Part shown: positions 1 through 5,777 of the stretch, one piece after another
Numbering within the stretch: the first letter of the stretch is position 1
Layout: each line of letters starts with the position of its first letter
Program-made: the position numbers and the translations under genes
Notes under the pieces: model-generated
Databases searched by the model: none
Told to the model about the DNA's origin: nothing
Seen by the model: only the letters and a program-made list of their open reading frames with translations
Assembly (NCBI GenBank): GCA_012512465.1
Contig: JAAZED010000219.1
Span: 1-9,517, forward strand
From: Oxalobacter sp.
GTDB lineage: Bacteria; Pseudomonadota; Gammaproteobacteria; Burkholderiales; Burkholderiaceae_D
Length of the DNA stretch: 9,517 bases
Reading direction: 5' to 3'

Positions 1-553
1 CCAGATGGTTGGTTGGTTCATCCAGCAGCATCAGGTCAGATGGTGCAATCAGTGCCTGTGCCAGATTCAGGCGCATACGCCAGCCCCCCGAAAAGGTGGA
101 AACAGGCTGGCCCAGTTCCTCCTGCGTAAAGCCCAGCCCAAGCAGCAATTGCCCAGCGCGGGAGTGGACGGTGTAGGCATTCGCTTCTTCCAGGCTGGTA
201 TGCAGTTCGGCTATTCTCAGGCCATTGCCGGTGCTGTTTTGTGCGGTTTCGAGCCGGGCCAGTTCTGATTGAAGTTCCCGCAAGTGGGTATCGCCATCAA
301 TGACATATTCCATTGCCGGCTTTTCAAGGGCCGGAATTTCCTGCCTGACGTATGAGATGCGCCAGCTTGCCGGAAAATCCACTTCTCCCTGATCCGGATG
401 CAACTCGCCATTCAGGAGGGAAAAAAGGCTTGTTTTCCCGGCACCATTCGGCCCGATCAGGCCGATTTTTTCACCTGGATTGAGGATGGCGTCGGCCTGC
501 TCCAGCAGGGATTTTGTCCCTCGCATCAGGTTGACGTGCTGAAAGCGGATCAT
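1..553 (-). CDS. ABC-F family ATPase, YheS-like (partial, N-terminal 184 residues)
   Basis: This is the first nucleotide-binding domain of a soluble ABC-F ATPase, cut by the left window edge. I translated it from ATG at 553 and found no stop through position 2. Visible motifs are Walker A GPNGAGKT (residues 34-41), the ABC-F signature FSGGWRMRL (154-162) and Walker B running into LLDEPTNHL (176-184). The segment EYVIDGD near residue 82 and the FPxSW strand near 60 match what I recall of E. coli YheS, so YheS/EttA-like is the best placement. Family members have two ATPase domains in roughly 530-640 residues and act on the ribosome rather than in membrane transport; the exact role of YheS-type proteins is not settled. 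The gene starts 11 bases after prmB and has no strong Shine-Dalgarno, so translation probably depends on prmB read-through or reinitiation. The second ATPase domain cannot be checked here. Confidence 0.93.
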   Translation of the reverse strand, partial: MIRFQHVNLMRGTKSLLEQADAILNPGEKIGLIGPNGAGKTSLFSLLNGELHPDQGEVDFPASWRISYVRQEIPALEKPAMEYVIDGDTHLRELQSELARLETAQNSTGNGLRIAELHTSLEEANAYTVHSRAGQLLLGLGFTQEELGQPVSTFSGGWRMRLNLAQALIAPSDLMLLDEPTNHL

Positions 554-564
554 GATCGTCGGCG

Positions 565-1455
565 TTAACGCAATTGGGAGGCTTCAACAAGAAAAACGCG
601 ATCATCACCACCGCTGGTAGAAATCCAGGTCAGCGCCAGATCAGGGAAGGCGGCTTCGGCATGTGCGGCTTCATTGCCGATTTCCACAATCAACAGGCCT
701 TTTTCATTCAGATGCTGTCCGGCTTCACGTACGATTTTCCTGACGAGATCCATACCATCATCGCCGCCTGCCAGTGCCATTTGCGGCTCATGCTGATATT
801 CAGGCGGCAGCTTTTTCATGGACGCGCTGTTGACATAAGGCGGGTTGGTGACAATCAGATCGTATTTTTTTTGCCCAATCGCCTGGTACAGGTCAGAGTG
901 GACCAGGTTGATCCTGTCGGCCATTTCATATTCGGCCACATTGATCCGGGCAACATCGAGTGCCTCAGTTGAAAGATCAACGGCATCAATCACCGCATGC
1001 GGGAAAGCATCTGCCATCATGATGGCAAGGCAGCCTGATCCGGTACACAGTTCAAGAATGTCATGCGGTGTTTGAGGATCGTCAACCCATGGCGCAAACT
1101 GTTCCATGATCAGTTCTGCGATAAATGAGCGCGGGATAATGACGCGCTGATCCACGTAAAAGCGATAGCCCTGCAACCAGGCTTCTGTTGTCAGATAGGC
1201 AGCCGGCATGCGCTCGGAAACACGCCGGTCAATCAGCCTGCGGATGCGGCTGATTTCTTCCGGTGTCAGTCTTGCATCCAGAAAAGGTTCCAGTGTGTCA
1301 AGCGGCAGGGACAGGCTCTTTAAGATGAGGTAAACCGCTTCATCAAAAGCGTTGCTGTTGCCATGACCGAAAAAAAGCCGGGCCTCGTTGAATCGTGTCA
1401 CGGCCAGGCGCAGCATGTCACGAATGGTATGAAAAGCGGGAGATGCAGTACTCAT
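565..1455 (-). CDS. prmB: PrmB, ribosomal protein L3 N5-glutamine methyltransferase
   Basis: PrmB uses S-adenosylmethionine to methylate a glutamine side chain of ribosomal protein L3 in the cytoplasm. The protein has 296 residues, usual for the family. It has a helical N-terminal substrate-recognition part (about 1-100), a SAM-binding loop [11 protein letters not shown] (135-145), and the NPPY catalytic signature (204-207) that marks glutamine/adenine N-methyltransferases. PrmB is favoured over its paralogue PrmC (HemK, acts on release factors) by the N-terminal sequence and by the [19 protein letters not shown] segment, which looks PrmB-like. Its ATG overlaps the dapE stop in an ATGA arrangement (1452-1455) and no good ribosome-binding site precedes it, which points to translational coupling with dapE. 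Annotation as PrmB rather than PrmC is likely but was made by eye. Confidence 0.93.
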   Translation of the reverse strand: MSTASPAFHTIRDMLRLAVTRFNEARLFFGHGNSNAFDEAVYLILKSLSLPLDTLEPFLDARLTPEEISRIRRLIDRRVSERMPAAYLTTEAWLQGYRFYVDQRVIIPRSFIAELIMEQFAPWVDDPQTPHDILELCTGSGCLAIMMADAFPHAVIDAVDLSTEALDVARINVAEYEMADRINLVHSDLYQAIGQKKYDLIVTNPPYVNSASMKKLPPEYQHEPQMALAGGDDGMDLVRKIVREAGQHLNEKGLLIVEIGNEAAHAEAAFPDLALTWISTSGGDDRVFLVEASQLR

Positions 1456-2582
1456 TTTAAAAGCAGGTTTTCCAGTGTGCGTCGATAAATATTTTTCAGT
1501 GGTTCGATGTCGGCGATGGGCACATGTTCGTCAATCTGGTGAATCGTCGTCATCAGTGGGCCGAACTCTGCCACCTGGGGGCAGATTTGCGCGATAAAGC
1601 GCCCGTCCGAGGTGCCTCCTGTGGTAGACAGTTGAGGTATGACACCCGTTTCATCGGTAATGGCCTTAGACAGCGCTTCACATAAAGTGCCTTCCGGCGT
1701 AAGGAATGGCAGACCGGACAGGCTCCAGTCCAATTCATATTCCAGTGCATGCCTGTTCAGGATGGACTGAACGCGTTGTTGCAGACTGTCCACCGTATTT
1801 TCGGTAGAAAAACGGAAGTTAAAATCAATCACTACCTCGCAGGGAATCACATTATACGCTCCCGTTCCCGCATGGATATTCGAGATTTGCCAGGAGGTGG
1901 GATCGTAATACGCATTACCGCTATCCCATTTTTCCATGGCCAGTTCGGCCAGCGCAGGCAGTGCCAAATGAATCGGATTTTTTGCGATAGCAGGATAGGC
2001 AATATGTCCCTGAATACCCTTGACAGTCAGTCTGCCAGATAATGATCCGCGACGGCCATTTTTGATAATGTCACCCTGTTTCTGCAGGGAGCTTGGTTCG
2101 CCAACGATACAGAAATCCGGTTTTTCCCCGCGTTTTTTCAACAGGTCGCAGACAAGGACTGTACCGTCTGTTGCCGGCCCTTCCTCATCGCTGGTGATCA
2201 GAAAAGCAATGGAGCCTGTGTAATCGGGGTGTTTCTCAATGAATTCTTTTGCGCCAACAACCATGGCTGCAACCGGTACTTTCATATCCGCCGCACCGCG
2301 TCCGTACAGTTTGCCGTTGCGTTCTGTCGGAGAAAAAGGATCGGAAGCCCACTTATCCAGCGGGCCGGATGGCACCACATCCGTGTGTCCGGCCATGATA
2401 ACGAGCGGGGCGGTGTTCCCGTGTTTTGCCCACAGATTGGTCACGCCATTGGACATGATGGTTTCACAGGTAAAACCCAGTGGTTCAAGCACTTCAACCA
2501 GCAGTTTCTGGCAGTCATGATCATCCGGTGTGACAGAAGGCTGCGCAATCAGTTTTTTGGCAAGTTCCAGCGTGGTGCTCAT
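1452..2582 (-). CDS. dapE: DapE, succinyl-diaminopimelate desuccinylase
   Basis: DapE is a di-zinc peptidase-family (M20) hydrolase that splits N-succinyl-LL-2,6-diaminopimelate into LL-diaminopimelate and succinate, the last step of the succinylase branch before epimerisation. The protein has 376 residues, normal length. The metal and catalytic residues known from Haemophilus DapE (H67, D69, D100, E134, E135, E163, H349) all have counterparts one position earlier: H66 and D68 in GHTDVVP, D99 in GRGAADMK, E133 and E134 in SDEEG, E162 in VGEPSS, and H348 in TTIHQID. The substrate-contact stretch [11 protein letters not shown] is at 319-329. It lies 6 bases after dapD. Its likely ribosome-binding site GGGAGG (2594-2599) is inside the dapD 3' end, with a long spacer of 11 bases. 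It overlaps prmB by four bases. All active-site residues are present. Confidence 0.97.
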   Translation of the reverse strand: MSTTLELAKKLIAQPSVTPDDHDCQKLLVEVLEPLGFTCETIMSNGVTNLWAKHGNTAPLVIMAGHTDVVPSGPLDKWASDPFSPTERNGKLYGRGAADMKVPVAAMVVGAKEFIEKHPDYTGSIAFLITSDEEGPATDGTVLVCDLLKKRGEKPDFCIVGEPSSLQKQGDIIKNGRRGSLSGRLTVKGIQGHIAYPAIAKNPIHLALPALAELAMEKWDSGNAYYDPTSWQISNIHAGTGAYNVIPCEVVIDFNFRFSTENTVDSLQQRVQSILNRHALEYELDWSLSGLPFLTPEGTLCEALSKAITDETGVIPQLSTTGGTSDGRFIAQICPQVAEFGPLMTTIHQIDEHVPIADIEPLKNIYRRTLENLLLK

Positions 2583-2588
2583 GGTTTT

Positions 2589-3428
2589 CTATGCCTCCCG
2601 CAAGAGATCATTAATCGCGGTTTTGGCGCGTGTTTTCGCATCGACCCGTTTCACAATGACAGCGCAGTACAGGCTGTATTTGCCATCTTCAGACGGCAGG
2701 TTGCCCGGGACGACGACAGACCCCGATGGCACCCGTCCATAGAGGATACGGTCATTTTCGCGATCATAAATGCGGGTGGACTGGCCGATATAGACACCCA
2801 TTGAAATCACGCTGTTTTCTTCGACAATCACGCCTTCGACAATCTCGGAGCGCGCACCGACAAAACAGTTGTCCTCAATAATGGTCGGATTGGCCTGCAT
2901 GGGCTCCAGCACACCGCCTATACCGACACCGCCTGACAGATGCACATGCTTGCCGATCTGCGCGCATGAGCCGACAGTAGCCCAGGTGTCGATCATGGTG
3001 CCCTCGTCCACGTAAGCGCCGATATTGACGAAGGACGGCATCATCACCACATTTCTGCCAATAAAGCTGCCTCGGCGCGCGACAGCCGGAGGCACCACCC
3101 GGAAACCTCCGCGGGCAAAATCCGCATTCGTATAGGTGGCAAACTTGCTGGAAACCTTGTCATAAAAATGCATGGCATGCGCACCGGATACACCGACAGG
3201 CATGGAGACGTTTTCCTCCATCCGGAAAGAAAGCAGGACAGCCTGCTTGGTCCATTGATTCACGATCCATTCGCCATTGTGTTTTTCGGCAACACGCAGA
3301 CTGCCCTGATCCAGGCGGGTAATGACTTCATTAATGGCTTCGCGGATTTCGGTGGAAGATGACAGGGCGGCCAGGTTGATACGGTTTTTCCAGGCATCTT
3401 CAATGGTTTTTTGCAGGTCTTGTGTCAT
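2589..3428 (-). CDS. dapD: DapD, tetrahydrodipicolinate N-succinyltransferase
   Basis: DapD transfers succinate from succinyl-CoA to the amino group of L-2-amino-6-oxopimelate (from tetrahydrodipicolinate), committing the pathway to succinylated intermediates. The 279-residue protein is the usual length. Residues 1-100 form the helical N-terminal domain; about 100-250 carry the imperfect hexapeptide repeats of a left-handed beta-helix acyltransferase (for example IGRNVV, IGAYVD, IGKHVH, VGARSE). The segment [12 protein letters not shown] (165-176) is a strong DapD hallmark, and the [18 protein letters not shown] tail is also typical. The enzyme works as a trimer with active sites between subunits. 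The ATG at 3428 follows dapC by 30 bases and has no clear Shine-Dalgarno sequence. It lies between the aminotransferase and desuccinylase genes that handle the next two steps, so the context supports the call. Confidence 0.97.
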   Translation of the reverse strand: MTQDLQKTIEDAWKNRINLAALSSSTEIREAINEVITRLDQGSLRVAEKHNGEWIVNQWTKQAVLLSFRMEENVSMPVGVSGAHAMHFYDKVSSKFATYTNADFARGGFRVVPPAVARRGSFIGRNVVMMPSFVNIGAYVDEGTMIDTWATVGSCAQIGKHVHLSGGVGIGGVLEPMQANPTIIEDNCFVGARSEIVEGVIVEENSVISMGVYIGQSTRIYDRENDRILYGRVPSGSVVVPGNLPSEDGKYSLYCAVIVKRVDAKTRAKTAINDLLREA

Positions 3429-3458
3429 GGGGTTTACTGGTTATTACAAAAAAAGTCA

Positions 3459-4658
3459 TTATAAACGTCTGACGAAGTCTGTGATGCGGTTCATCGCTTC
3501 CAGGCATTCATCCTGTTCGGCTACCAGTGCTATCCGGATACGGTTGCTGCCCGGATTGATGCCATGTGCTTCCCGGGCAAGGTAACTTCCCGGCAAAACC
3601 GTCACATGGCAATCCGCATACAGTTTTCTGGCAAATGCGGTATCGGTCAGTCCCGTTTTTTCGAAGACCTCAGCCCAAAGATAAAAGCTGGCGTCCGGCA
3701 TGGCAACATCAAGCACTTCCTGAAGCAAGGGTGTGGCCTTGTCGAATTTTTCCTGATACTTTGCACGGTTTTCCCTGACATGATTTTCATCCTGCCAGGC
3801 AGCAATCGAGGCATTTTGCACCGTCAGACTCATGGCGCTGCCATGATAGGTCCGGTACAGGAGAAATGATTTCAGGATGGACGCATCGCCTGCGGCAAAC
3901 CCGGATCGCATACCCGGCACGTTGGAGCGTTTGGACAGGCTGGAGAGCATGACCAGCCGCCGGTAATCGGTTCTGCCGAGGCGATGTGCCGCTTTTAGCC
4001 CGCCCAACGGCGCGCTGTCACCGAAGTAGATTTCAGAGTAGCACTCATCCGAGGCAATAATAAAGCCGTAGCGGTCTGACAGGGCAAACAGTTTTTCCCA
4101 TTGCGAAAGCGTCAGAATCGCGCCTGTCGGGTTTGCTGGCGAGCACAGATAAAGCAGCCGGGTTTTTTCCCAGATGGCCTCTGGCACACTGTCGTAATCA
4201 CCATTGAAGTTGCGCTTCGGGTCGGCGTTGACAAAGTAAGGGGTTGCACCGGCCAGCAGCGTAGCACCTTCGTATATCTGATAAAACGGATTCGGGCAGA
4301 CAACGATGCCATGCTCTGCCGGATCCAGCACCGCCTGTGCCAGCGAAAAGAGTGCCTCCCGGGAACCAAGCGTTGGAATGATCTGTGTCGCATGATCGGG
4401 CATCGGAATGTCATAACGTTGTGTTAACCAGTGGGCAATCGCCAGTCTCAGGGTTTCCTGTCCGATGGTGGCCGGGTAAGCCGCCAGTCCATCCAGATTG
4501 TCGCAGATTGCCTGCCGGATAAAAGCGGGTGTCGGGTGCCTGGGTTCACCAATACCCAGATTGATGTGCGGGCAGGAGGTATTCGGCGCCGTATCAGAAA
4601 AAAGCTGACGCAGCTTTTCAAATGGATAAGACTGCAGCCGGTTCAAGTATGGATTCAT
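3459..4658 (-). CDS. dapC: DapC, succinyldiaminopimelate aminotransferase
   Basis: DapC is a pyridoxal-phosphate (fold type I, class I/II) aminotransferase that converts N-succinyl-2-amino-6-oxopimelate to N-succinyl-LL-diaminopimelate with glutamate as amino donor. With the start at 4658 it has 399 residues. Key residues are visible: N176 in SPANPTG, D204 and Y207 in SDECYSE, the cofactor-binding lysine K243 in SSLSKRSNVPGMRSGF, and R251 in the same motif. The N-terminal MNPYLNRLQSYPFEKLR is typical of the proteobacterial DapC group. An in-frame ATG at 4742 would add 28 residues with no aminotransferase features, so I chose 4658, although only a weak CAGG precedes it. It is the first gene of the leftward cluster. 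ArgD can do the same reaction in enteric bacteria; the dapD/dapE neighbourhood argues for a dedicated DapC here. Confidence 0.95.
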   Translation of the reverse strand: MNPYLNRLQSYPFEKLRQLFSDTAPNTSCPHINLGIGEPRHPTPAFIRQAICDNLDGLAAYPATIGQETLRLAIAHWLTQRYDIPMPDHATQIIPTLGSREALFSLAQAVLDPAEHGIVVCPNPFYQIYEGATLLAGATPYFVNADPKRNFNGDYDSVPEAIWEKTRLLYLCSPANPTGAILTLSQWEKLFALSDRYGFIIASDECYSEIYFGDSAPLGGLKAAHRLGRTDYRRLVMLSSLSKRSNVPGMRSGFAAGDASILKSFLLYRTYHGSAMSLTVQNASIAAWQDENHVRENRAKYQEKFDKATPLLQEVLDVAMPDASFYLWAEVFEKTGLTDTAFARKLYADCHVTVLPGSYLAREAHGINPGSNRIRIALVAEQDECLEAMNRITDFVRRL

Positions 4659-4711
4659 GGTGATGCCTGGAAACAGAGGGGGAAAACAGGCAGATATTAT
4701 GAGGGATGAAA

Positions 4712-4728
4712 AAGGATTATGCATCCTT
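4712..4728. promoter_or_regulatory. 17-base palindrome upstream of dapC, possible operator
   Basis: AAGGAT and ATCCTT form perfect 6-base arms around TATGC, 54 bases upstream of the dapC ATG. Read leftward, a CATAAT hexamer (complement of 4717-4722) that could act as a -10 box sits inside the palindrome, and a second CATAAT is at 4697-4702. I could not find a good -35 box at the right distance for either. A dyad overlapping a -10 would suit a repressor, but this is inference; the arms could equally form a leader hairpin or be chance. Confidence 0.3.
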
Positions 4729-4837
4729 CCCGTGTTTTTCATTAGGGCAAAGACGCAATGTCATCGGGTCCTTTTCTCATGTCATCACATGCAGCCTTGT
4801 CACGCGCCTGTAATAATCAGCCGGTATCCTGAATGTA

Positions 4838-4873
4838 TCGGAAAACGCTGTTCAAAAGACAGCCGGGTTCCGA
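4838..4873 (+). promoter_or_regulatory. Nested inverted repeat (11 bp of stem) upstream of the small exported-protein gene
   Basis: Outer arms TCGGAA (4838-4843) and TTCCGA (4868-4873) enclose inner arms GCTGT (4847-4851) and ACAGC (4859-4863), with a 7-base terminal loop TCAAAAG and a small internal loop (AAC against CGGG). All 11 pairs are Watson-Crick. It lies 36 bases before the chosen ATG at 4910. No T-run follows directly on either strand, so it is not an obvious intrinsic terminator. It could be a structured leader, a protein-binding site or part of a small RNA. Confidence 0.4.
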
Positions 4874-4909
4874 AACATTGATCTTTTATACTCACGAAAG
4901 GAAATGATC

Positions 4910-5146
4910 ATGAGATATTCAGGTATAAGCCGGAAGGCGGGAAAAACAGCCGTATTTATTGCACTTCCGGTCTGTATTTTTGCGACCGTGTTATTCCGGA
5001 GTCCGGCAAATGCGGTGATAACGGCAGATATGCCTGGCGGCACCAGCCGCTATTCGAACAAAAGCCGTGAGGTTCGTACACTGTCGGAATATGTGCATGG
5101 AGAAACCGGCGTTCAGAAAAACGGTTTTTTTGCCAAAGACGCATAA
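4910..5146 (+). CDS. Small predicted exported protein of unknown function (78 residues)
   Basis: I do not recognise this protein. The start at 4910 is preferred over the in-frame ATG at 4904 because AAAGGA (4897-4902) then has a proper spacer of 7 bases; from 4904 it would be one base away. The N-terminus looks like a Sec signal peptide: basic residues R2, R8, K9 and K12, a hydrophobic core at 13-29 (TAVFIALPVCIFATVLF), then RSPANA ending in a good A-N-A signal peptidase I site after residue 35. There is no lipobox. The predicted mature part is only about 43 residues, polar, rich in charged residues and with no cysteine (the only Cys is in the signal core), so it would be a small periplasmic or secreted peptide; uncleaved, it would be a single-pass membrane protein. 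It is divergent from dapC and 69 bases upstream of the Cupin_5 gene, so the two could be co-transcribed. Short length keeps this tentative. Confidence 0.55.
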   Translation: MRYSGISRKAGKTAVFIALPVCIFATVLFRSPANAVITADMPGGTSRYSNKSREVRTLSEYVHGETGVQKNGFFAKDA

Positions 5147-5172
5147 CGGCATGTTATGTTGATACAGCCTGA

Positions 5173-5194
5173 TATCCGGTATGCTGTCCGGATA
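5173..5194 (+). promoter_or_regulatory. 7-bp inverted repeat in the Cupin_5 leader
   Basis: TATCCGG (5173-5179) and CCGGATA (5188-5194) are perfect arms around an 8-base loop, ending 21 bases before the Cupin_5 ATG. A weak sigma-70-like pair, TTGATA (5159-5164) and TATGCT (5180-5185), spaced 15 bases, overlaps it, so it could be an operator over a promoter or a leader hairpin just upstream of the ribosome-binding site. No T-run follows, so it is unlikely to terminate the upstream gene. Confidence 0.35.
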
Positions 5195-5215
5195 AGGGAA
5201 AACCAGGGAAAGCAT

Positions 5216-5758
5216 ATGATCTGGCATCATCAGGAAAAAAAAGCAGAAGAAATTATTTCACATTACCGGTTAACCCCTCATCCTGAAGGCGGGTTTTACC
5301 GAGAAACCTACCGGTCATCCGAGGTGATACCGGTTCATTGCCTGCCGGAAGGCTTCATGGCCGCCCGAAATGTTTGTACGGCCATTTTGTATCTGCTTGA
5401 AAAAAATGATTTTTCGGCGCTTCACCGCATCCGGCAGGATGAGATGTGGCATTTTTATCTCGGGGGCGCTTTACATCTGGTGATGATTTCGCCCGAAGGC
5501 CGCTTTACCGAAGTGCTCCTTGGGCAGGATATAACAGCGGGTGAATATGTGCAGTATGTTGTGCCGGCCGGCTACTGGTTTGGCGCCCGGCCTGTGGAAG
5601 GTTGCGCATTTTCTTTTGTCGGATGCACGGTGGCGCCGGGTTTTGATTTTGATGATTTTGAACTGGGCAAGCGGGCAGAATTACTTGACAGGTTTCCCCG
5701 ACACAAGAACCTGATTGTTGCCTATACCCGGCAGGAGGAAGGGACCTCATCAGTTTGA
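5216..5758 (+). CDS. Cupin_5 (DUF985) family protein
   Basis: A single-domain cupin of 180 residues of the Cupin_5/DUF985 family, whose biochemical role is not established; yeast YML079w is a structurally known relative. Family hallmarks are all present: LTPHPEGGFYRETYRS (19-34), the ALHRIRQDEMWHFYLG stretch (68-83) whose H70, E76 and H79 are the likely metal or ligand side chains, LGQD...GE..QYVVPAGYWFGA (102-124), and SFVGCTVAPGFDFDDFELG (133-151). The family is usually 150-180 residues, so this is full length. The start at 5216 is chosen because AGGGA (5205-5209) lies 6 bases upstream; an in-frame ATG at 5156 lacks a ribosome-binding site and would add 20 residues outside the domain. It converges on the decarboxylase gene, 19 bases between stops. 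A sugar or small-molecule binding/isomerase role is possible but not shown by the sequence. Confidence 0.93.
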   Translation: MIWHHQEKKAEEIISHYRLTPHPEGGFYRETYRSSEVIPVHCLPEGFMAARNVCTAILYLLEKNDFSALHRIRQDEMWHFYLGGALHLVMISPEGRFTEVLLGQDITAGEYVQYVVPAGYWFGARPVEGCAFSFVGCTVAPGFDFDDFELGKRAELLDRFPRHKNLIVAYTRQEEGTSSV

Positions 5759-5769
5759 TGCTGATGAGG
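5745..5769. terminator. Stem-loop between convergent genes, possible bidirectional terminator
   Basis: Perfect 9-bp arms CCTCATCAG (5745-5753) and CTGATGAGG (5761-5769) enclose a 7-base loop. The stem overlaps the last codons and stop of the Cupin_5 gene and ends 8 bases before the decarboxylase stop. No T-run follows on either strand, so it is not a canonical intrinsic terminator; it may protect 3' ends or block transcripts from running into the opposing gene. Confidence 0.5.
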
Positions 5770-5777
5770 CCAGCTAT

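Noticed and set aside
1..553. A possible frameshift or broken ABC-F gene at the left edge
   Set aside because: Codon-by-codon translation from 553 to 2 is uninterrupted and carries all expected motifs in order; the gene is simply cut by the window.
2229..2804. A 191-codon plus-strand open frame across dapE and dapD
   Set aside because: It is antisense to two intact, strongly conserved genes and spans their junction, as a by-product frame would.
4659..4742. A 28-residue N-terminal extension of DapC from the in-frame ATG at 4742
   Set aside because: The extra residues do not resemble an aminotransferase or a signal peptide needed for a cytoplasmic enzyme, and they would cover the palindrome and likely promoter. 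MNPYLNRL at 4658 matches the usual DapC start.
5156..5215. A longer Cupin_5 protein from the ATG at 5156
   Set aside because: No ribosome-binding site precedes it, the added 20 residues lie outside the domain, and 5216 has a well-spaced AGGGA.
4852..5230. Minus-strand frames of 62-79 codons opposite the small exported-protein gene
   Set aside because: None has a good ribosome-binding site or a plausible domain; the plus-strand frame has both a ribosome-binding site and a signal peptide.
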